Source: Acidobacteriota bacterium (GTDB lineage: Bacteria; Acidobacteriota; Terriglobia; Bryobacterales; Bryobacteraceae). From it: a stretch of DNA of 46,268 bases. Positions 43,224 to 46,268 of this stretch are shown here, in pieces; positions within the stretch are counted from its first letter, which is position 1, and each line of letters starts with the position of its first letter. The notes under the pieces were generated by a model that was given only the letters and a program-made list of their open reading frames with translations, was not told the origin of the DNA and did no database searches. A program made the position numbers and the translations under genes. The stretch is from positions 1 to 46,268 of the forward strand of contig JACRKW010000129.1 in NCBI GenBank assembly GCA_016215215.1, written 5' to 3'.

Positions 43224-43700
43224 TCACGGCGCGTTCTTCACGGGTCGGCCCGTGACCGAGCTGAGGATCTCCAATATGGCCCGGTAATTGCCCTTGTCTG
43301 CCTCGAGCAGCACGGCTCCCGGCTTTCCGTCTTCGCTGCGGTACTCGATGCCGATGAAATGCACTTTACTCTTATGTAGCAGACCGAACAGAACCAGTGG
43401 CGTAGCGATGGCGCTCAACGCCACCAGATCGGCTACTCGGCGGTGCGCCTCCTGGCCATAGCTCAATCCCGTCACCGCCGAGGCTTGAATGCGAACCGTT
43501 GTGCGTCCGCTGAATTCCAGGCTGAGCGCATCCGGCGTTACGGTCAGAGTGGTGTTCCAGTCAAAGGGGTTCACCTTTGCATTCACTGACCCCCCGCTGT
43601 ACCGGAGTCTGTTCCAGGAATTGCCTCCGGCCGTGACCGGTCCTGAAGCCATCAGGCTGAAGAGGACCATCCATGTAGTAAGCTGTCGCATCGGTTTCAA
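43224..43700 (-). CDS. Small exported protein of unknown function
   Basis: A 158-residue protein with signal peptide MKPMRQLTTWMVLFSLMASGPVTA, β-rich content (VNPFDWNTTLTVTPDALSLEFSGRTTVRI) and a hydrophobic segment near the middle (DLVALSAIATPLVLFGLL) that could be a membrane helix. No catalytic motif. Start may be Met1 or Met4 (43691). Its stop is one base from the LytS start, so it belongs to the kinase operon and may be an accessory or sensing protein; that is inference. Confidence 0.65.
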   Translation of the reverse strand: MKPMRQLTTWMVLFSLMASGPVTAGGNSWNRLRYSGGSVNAKVNPFDWNTTLTVTPDALSLEFSGRTTVRIQASAVTGLSYGQEAHRRVADLVALSAIATPLVLFGLLHKSKVHFIGIEYRSEDGKPGAVLLEADKGNYRAILEILSSVTGRPVKNAP

Positions 43701-43899
43701 GCAGTTTCAGTATATGGAGGGTGGTTCCGATCCGCCAATACCGATCCGGCGAACGGTTCGGCCGCTCGATGAGTGGCGATTTCCGCTGTTGAATGGCTGG
43801 TAGCAACGCCATGCCGCTCATCTTATCGATCGACCGTTCATTGGAAAGTTGTCGCGGGCAACTGGTTTCTGAGGCATGATGGCCACAAGGACACAGACC
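43701..43899. promoter_or_regulatory. Divergent region with a near-palindrome at 43847
   Basis: The 199 bases between the kinase operon and the barrel gene hold no gene. AGTTGTC-GCG-GGCAACT (43847-43863) is a 17-base near-palindrome with one mismatch, about 37 bases before the ATG at 43900, a place where an operator would fit. No clear -35/-10 pair is seen. Confidence 0.3.
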
Positions 43900-44496
43900 A
43901 TGAGAAACGCCATCATTCGGTCCGCCGCACTCGCCGCTTTCGCTTGTGCCGCCACTTTTGCTCAGAACAGCGACCTCGGCCTGCTGCTTGGCGCCTCCGT
44001 CAGGAACTCCGCCGTCGTCAGCCCCGGTCGCATCGAGGGTTCGGTGAGCGCGGGCTTTCAGATCAACTACGCCGTGCAGTTGCATGAAGCTGCTGCGGGC
44101 AGGCTCTACCTCGAACTTCCTTTGATGATTTCCAACGATACCCGCGGCGTCATCTCGACGTCGATCAGTTCGTCAAGTTCCACCACCGTCTTCTTCACCC
44201 CCGGGGTTCGCTTCCACCACACCGTCCATCCCAGGGTGGCGTTGTACGCGGCAGCCGGCGGAGGTCTCGCGTCCCTTGAAGGTAAAGTATCGACGCTCGG
44301 CCCGGGGTTGCTGAGCGCGCGTGCCGATCGGGCTAACTCTGCCGCGTTCGGCTTCGGCGCCGGGCTCGATTTCCGCGTCACCCGCCTGATCAGCATCCGG
44401 GCCGAGGGCCGCGACTTTGTCACGCGGGCCGGCCTCGGCGGCGAGCGCGGCCGCAACCATCCGTTTTTCACAGTGGGCGTCGGGTTCCACTTCTAA
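43900..44496 (+). CDS. Small outer-membrane β-barrel-like protein
   Basis: I choose the ATG at 43900, with AAGGA eight bases upstream, over the track start at 43876. The 198 residues have a signal peptide (MRNAIIRSAALAAFACAATFAQ), alternating β strands (VSAGFQINYAVQL, LYLELPLMI, TTVFFTPGVRFHHTV, VALYAAAGGGLASL, AAFGFGAGLDFRV) and end in aromatic FHF, the usual signature of an outer-membrane barrel of the OmpA/OmpW size. Function unknown. Confidence 0.72.
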   Translation: MRNAIIRSAALAAFACAATFAQNSDLGLLLGASVRNSAVVSPGRIEGSVSAGFQINYAVQLHEAAAGRLYLELPLMISNDTRGVISTSISSSSSTTVFFTPGVRFHHTVHPRVALYAAAGGGLASLEGKVSTLGPGLLSARADRANSAAFGFGAGLDFRVTRLISIRAEGRDFVTRAGLGGERGRNHPFFTVGVGFHF

Positions 44497-44563
44497 CTCC
44501 ATTTGCAGCCCGCACTCGTAACGTAGCGGCTGTCCACGCCAGAAATCCGCCGAGGTTCTCGAA

Positions 44564-46268
44564 ATGAAGACTACCGCTCTGTCTACATGTCTGGCTCTGG
44601 CTGCGTTTGCACAGGCACCGCCTCCGGGCCCTACACAGTTCTCTCAGGACCTGGCGTTCGTGGCCAATGAACTGCCGCAATTGCATCCTAACTTGTTCTT
44701 CAACGTCACCCGCGCTGAATTCGACGCGGGCGTGCGCCAACTGGAAAGCGATGCTCCGCGCCTGTCACCGGAACAGTTCTACACCAGGCTCCTGGCGCTG
44801 ATCGCGTTAGCGCGGGACGGACATACCGGCATCTACCTGGAGTCGGCGCCGCCCGCGGGCTTCGTCATGCTGCCAATTGAATTCCGCTGGTTCGCCGATG
44901 GGATCTTCGTCACGGCAGTCGCGTCCGATCGGTCCTCTTTGCATCGCGCCCGTCTTGTTCACGTCAATGGCACACCGGTCAGTGAGGTTATCGAGCGCTT
45001 GCAAGCGGTGATCCCGCACGAGAACGAGTACTTCTTCCGCTATCGCGCGCCGTCGTTCTTGCGGAACGCCGGCGTATTGCGCGGTCTGGGACTCACGTCA
45101 CTCACCGGGCCCATCCGATTCGGTTTGCGGCTGGAATCGGGCGAGGAGACCGCGGTGGATCTGCTCCCCGGACCGGCCAGCTTGGTCCAGGCGGTGGACG
45201 CGCGGGAGGGGTATCTGCCCGCCTGGATGACGCGCTCCGATGAAAACTACTGGTCCGAGTATTGGCCCCATGCCAAGACGCTGTATGTTCGCTGGAACTC
45301 TCTCCAGCCGATGGCGTCGCGGCCGCCTGACCAGTTCGCCGCCGACACGATGGCGTTGCTGGACCGGAACTCCGTCGAAACGGTGGTTCTCGACTTCCGA
45401 GGCAATCTCGGCGGCAACAGTTACGTCATGATGCCGTTGTACCTTGCACTGGGGCAGCGCATCACGGCGCTGAAGGCCAACCCGGAGTTTCGGACTTACG
45501 GACTTTCCGACGGCGGGACGTACTCCTCCGGACTGTTCGGGATCGAGTTCCTGGTTGTGGGTTCGCCGCTGCCCGAGTGGGGGACATTGCCGCCCGATGT
45601 AGCAATGATCCAGGCTACGATCGCCGGCGAGCCCACGGGTGGCAAGCCCGCCCATTTTGGGGAGACCAAGAGTTTCACGCTGCCGGGATCGAAGATCATG
45701 GGCCAGTACTCGACCACCTACTGGCCGCTGTGGCCGGGTATTCCGGACCGCGACGCGTACTACCCAGACCTGCCTGTGGAACTGCGTTCCACAGACTTTT
45801 TCGCCAGGCACGACCCCGTGCTGGCGGCCGTCACAGGGCACGCTTCCGCCATACCAGCGTCCCCGTCGGGACCGGCGCTGGTGATGAACGGCGCCAGCCT
45901 CCGCCGCGAGACAGGCATCGCGCCCGGCTCGCTCGCATTCGCCTTTGGGGCATTTCCGTCCGGGAACGTTCAGGTGGCGGTTGACGGTCGCGTGGCAACA
46001 CTGCTGGCAGCGGAGCCGGATCAGGTGAAGTTCCGCGTGCCGGCCGAGACTCGGCCGGGGTCGGCCTCATTCGAGGTTCGTCAGAGCGGCCAGGTTACCG
46101 CGGCCGGCCAGTTCCAGGCCACCACGGCGGGACCGGGGCTCTTCGTGATGAACAGGGAGCTCGGTTCACAACCAGGCGCGGTGGTGAACCAGGACTACTC
46201 GCTCAACTCGCGTGACGCTGCCGCCGCGCGCGGCTCCGTTCTGCAACTCTACGGCACTGGTCACGGCC
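44564..46268 (+). CDS. S41-like peptidase with Solibacter TIGR03437 C-terminal domain, cut by window edge
   Basis: The frame is open from the ATG at 44564 to the window edge (568 codons). A short signal peptide is followed by an S41-type peptidase region: RDGHTGIYLE, VLDFRGNLGGNS (the tail-specific-protease GGN loop), GGTYSSG (catalytic serine region) and GEPTGGKPAHFGE. Residues about 420 onward enter a β domain with FRVPAETRPGSASFEV and PGAVVNQDYSLNS...GSVLQLYGTGHG, the signature of the TIGR03437 domain common in Solibacter-type Acidobacteriota. Such domains often hold proteins at the cell surface; this role is inference. The end is missing. Confidence 0.85.
   Translation, partial: MKTTALSTCLALAAFAQAPPPGPTQFSQDLAFVANELPQLHPNLFFNVTRAEFDAGVRQLESDAPRLSPEQFYTRLLALIALARDGHTGIYLESAPPAGFVMLPIEFRWFADGIFVTAVASDRSSLHRARLVHVNGTPVSEVIERLQAVIPHENEYFFRYRAPSFLRNAGVLRGLGLTSLTGPIRFGLRLESGEETAVDLLPGPASLVQAVDAREGYLPAWMTRSDENYWSEYWPHAKTLYVRWNSLQPMASRPPDQFAADTMALLDRNSVETVVLDFRGNLGGNSYVMMPLYLALGQRITALKANPEFRTYGLSDGGTYSSGLFGIEFLVVGSPLPEWGTLPPDVAMIQATIAGEPTGGKPAHFGETKSFTLPGSKIMGQYSTTYWPLWPGIPDRDAYYPDLPVELRSTDFFARHDPVLAAVTGHASAIPASPSGPALVMNGASLRRETGIAPGSLAFAFGAFPSGNVQVAVDGRVATLLAAEPDQVKFRVPAETRPGSASFEVRQSGQVTAAGQFQATTAGPGLFVMNRELGSQPGAVVNQDYSLNSRDAAAARGSVLQLYGTGHG

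Noticed and set aside
1-46268. tRNA, CRISPR, insertion sequence or prophage
   Set aside because: I looked for T-loop, repeat-spacer and transposase signals by eye and found none; a tRNAscan or repeat search was not possible.

Overview
The window looks like a chromosomal segment of a high-GC Acidobacteriota, most likely Bryobacterales (the Solibacter/Paludibaculum group). The reasons are a TIGR03437-type C-terminal domain on a secreted S41 peptidase at the right edge, a two-component sensor with a long periplasmic propeller, a DUF1080 secreted hydrolase, a large secreted GH78 rhamnosidase, and many secreted peptidases among ordinary housekeeping genes. No phylogenetic computation was possible, so the assignment is inference. 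I see no tRNA, rRNA, CRISPR array, insertion sequence or prophage. The window is nearly all coding, in tightly packed runs on both strands, and no gene-free gap exceeds about 200 bases.

Left part (1-9302). A minus-strand run holds coaD, an aminotransferase, manA and an SH3-domain lipoprotein that runs off the left edge. Divergent from coaD is a YjhG/YagF-type sugar-acid dehydratase, followed by an S46 dipeptidyl-peptidase. Two small minus-strand genes face it: a one-helix membrane protein, and a TPR protein fused to a degenerate protease-like domain.

Middle left (9403-16330). A plus-strand run carries ileS-lspA (ATGA overlap), then cdaA-cdaR-glmM and a DUF1080 protein. The trio is the classical c-di-AMP and cell-wall-precursor module.

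Middle (16379-24876). Seven minus-strand genes are almost all joined by four-base ATGA overlaps: xseB, ispA, tlyA, nadK, a dicarboxylate/glutamate symporter, a TIM-barrel sugar isomerase and a secreted M14 carboxypeptidase. A POT-family peptide transporter lies upstream on the same strand. Peptide and amino-acid uptake plus secreted peptidases (S46, M14, S41) suggest a peptide-scavenging lifestyle.

Signalling and transport block (24913-31175). A PH-domain membrane protein, an SDR dehydrogenase, a Tat-type lipoprotein sugar-binding protein and a giant hybrid sensor kinase share the minus strand. The kinase reading frame is broken by one in-frame TAA inside its ATPase domain.

Right part (31247-46268). 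This holds a secreted DUF4412-like protein; sodA-guaD-ybjQ; dciA-gatC-gatA; maf; a 1220-residue GH78 enzyme; a LytS/LytTR two-component pair with its small upstream gene, in which the regulator is frameshifted in its DNA-binding domain; a small outer-membrane barrel; and the truncated S41 peptidase.

The most notable points are two broken two-component genes, the predicted acidic-P1 S46 peptidase, the pseudo-protease/TPR fusion, an SH3 domain split by a proline-rich insert, and a candidate leaderless promoter pair between coaD and the dehydratase. I found no convincing new multi-gene system such as a defence island or biosynthetic cluster.
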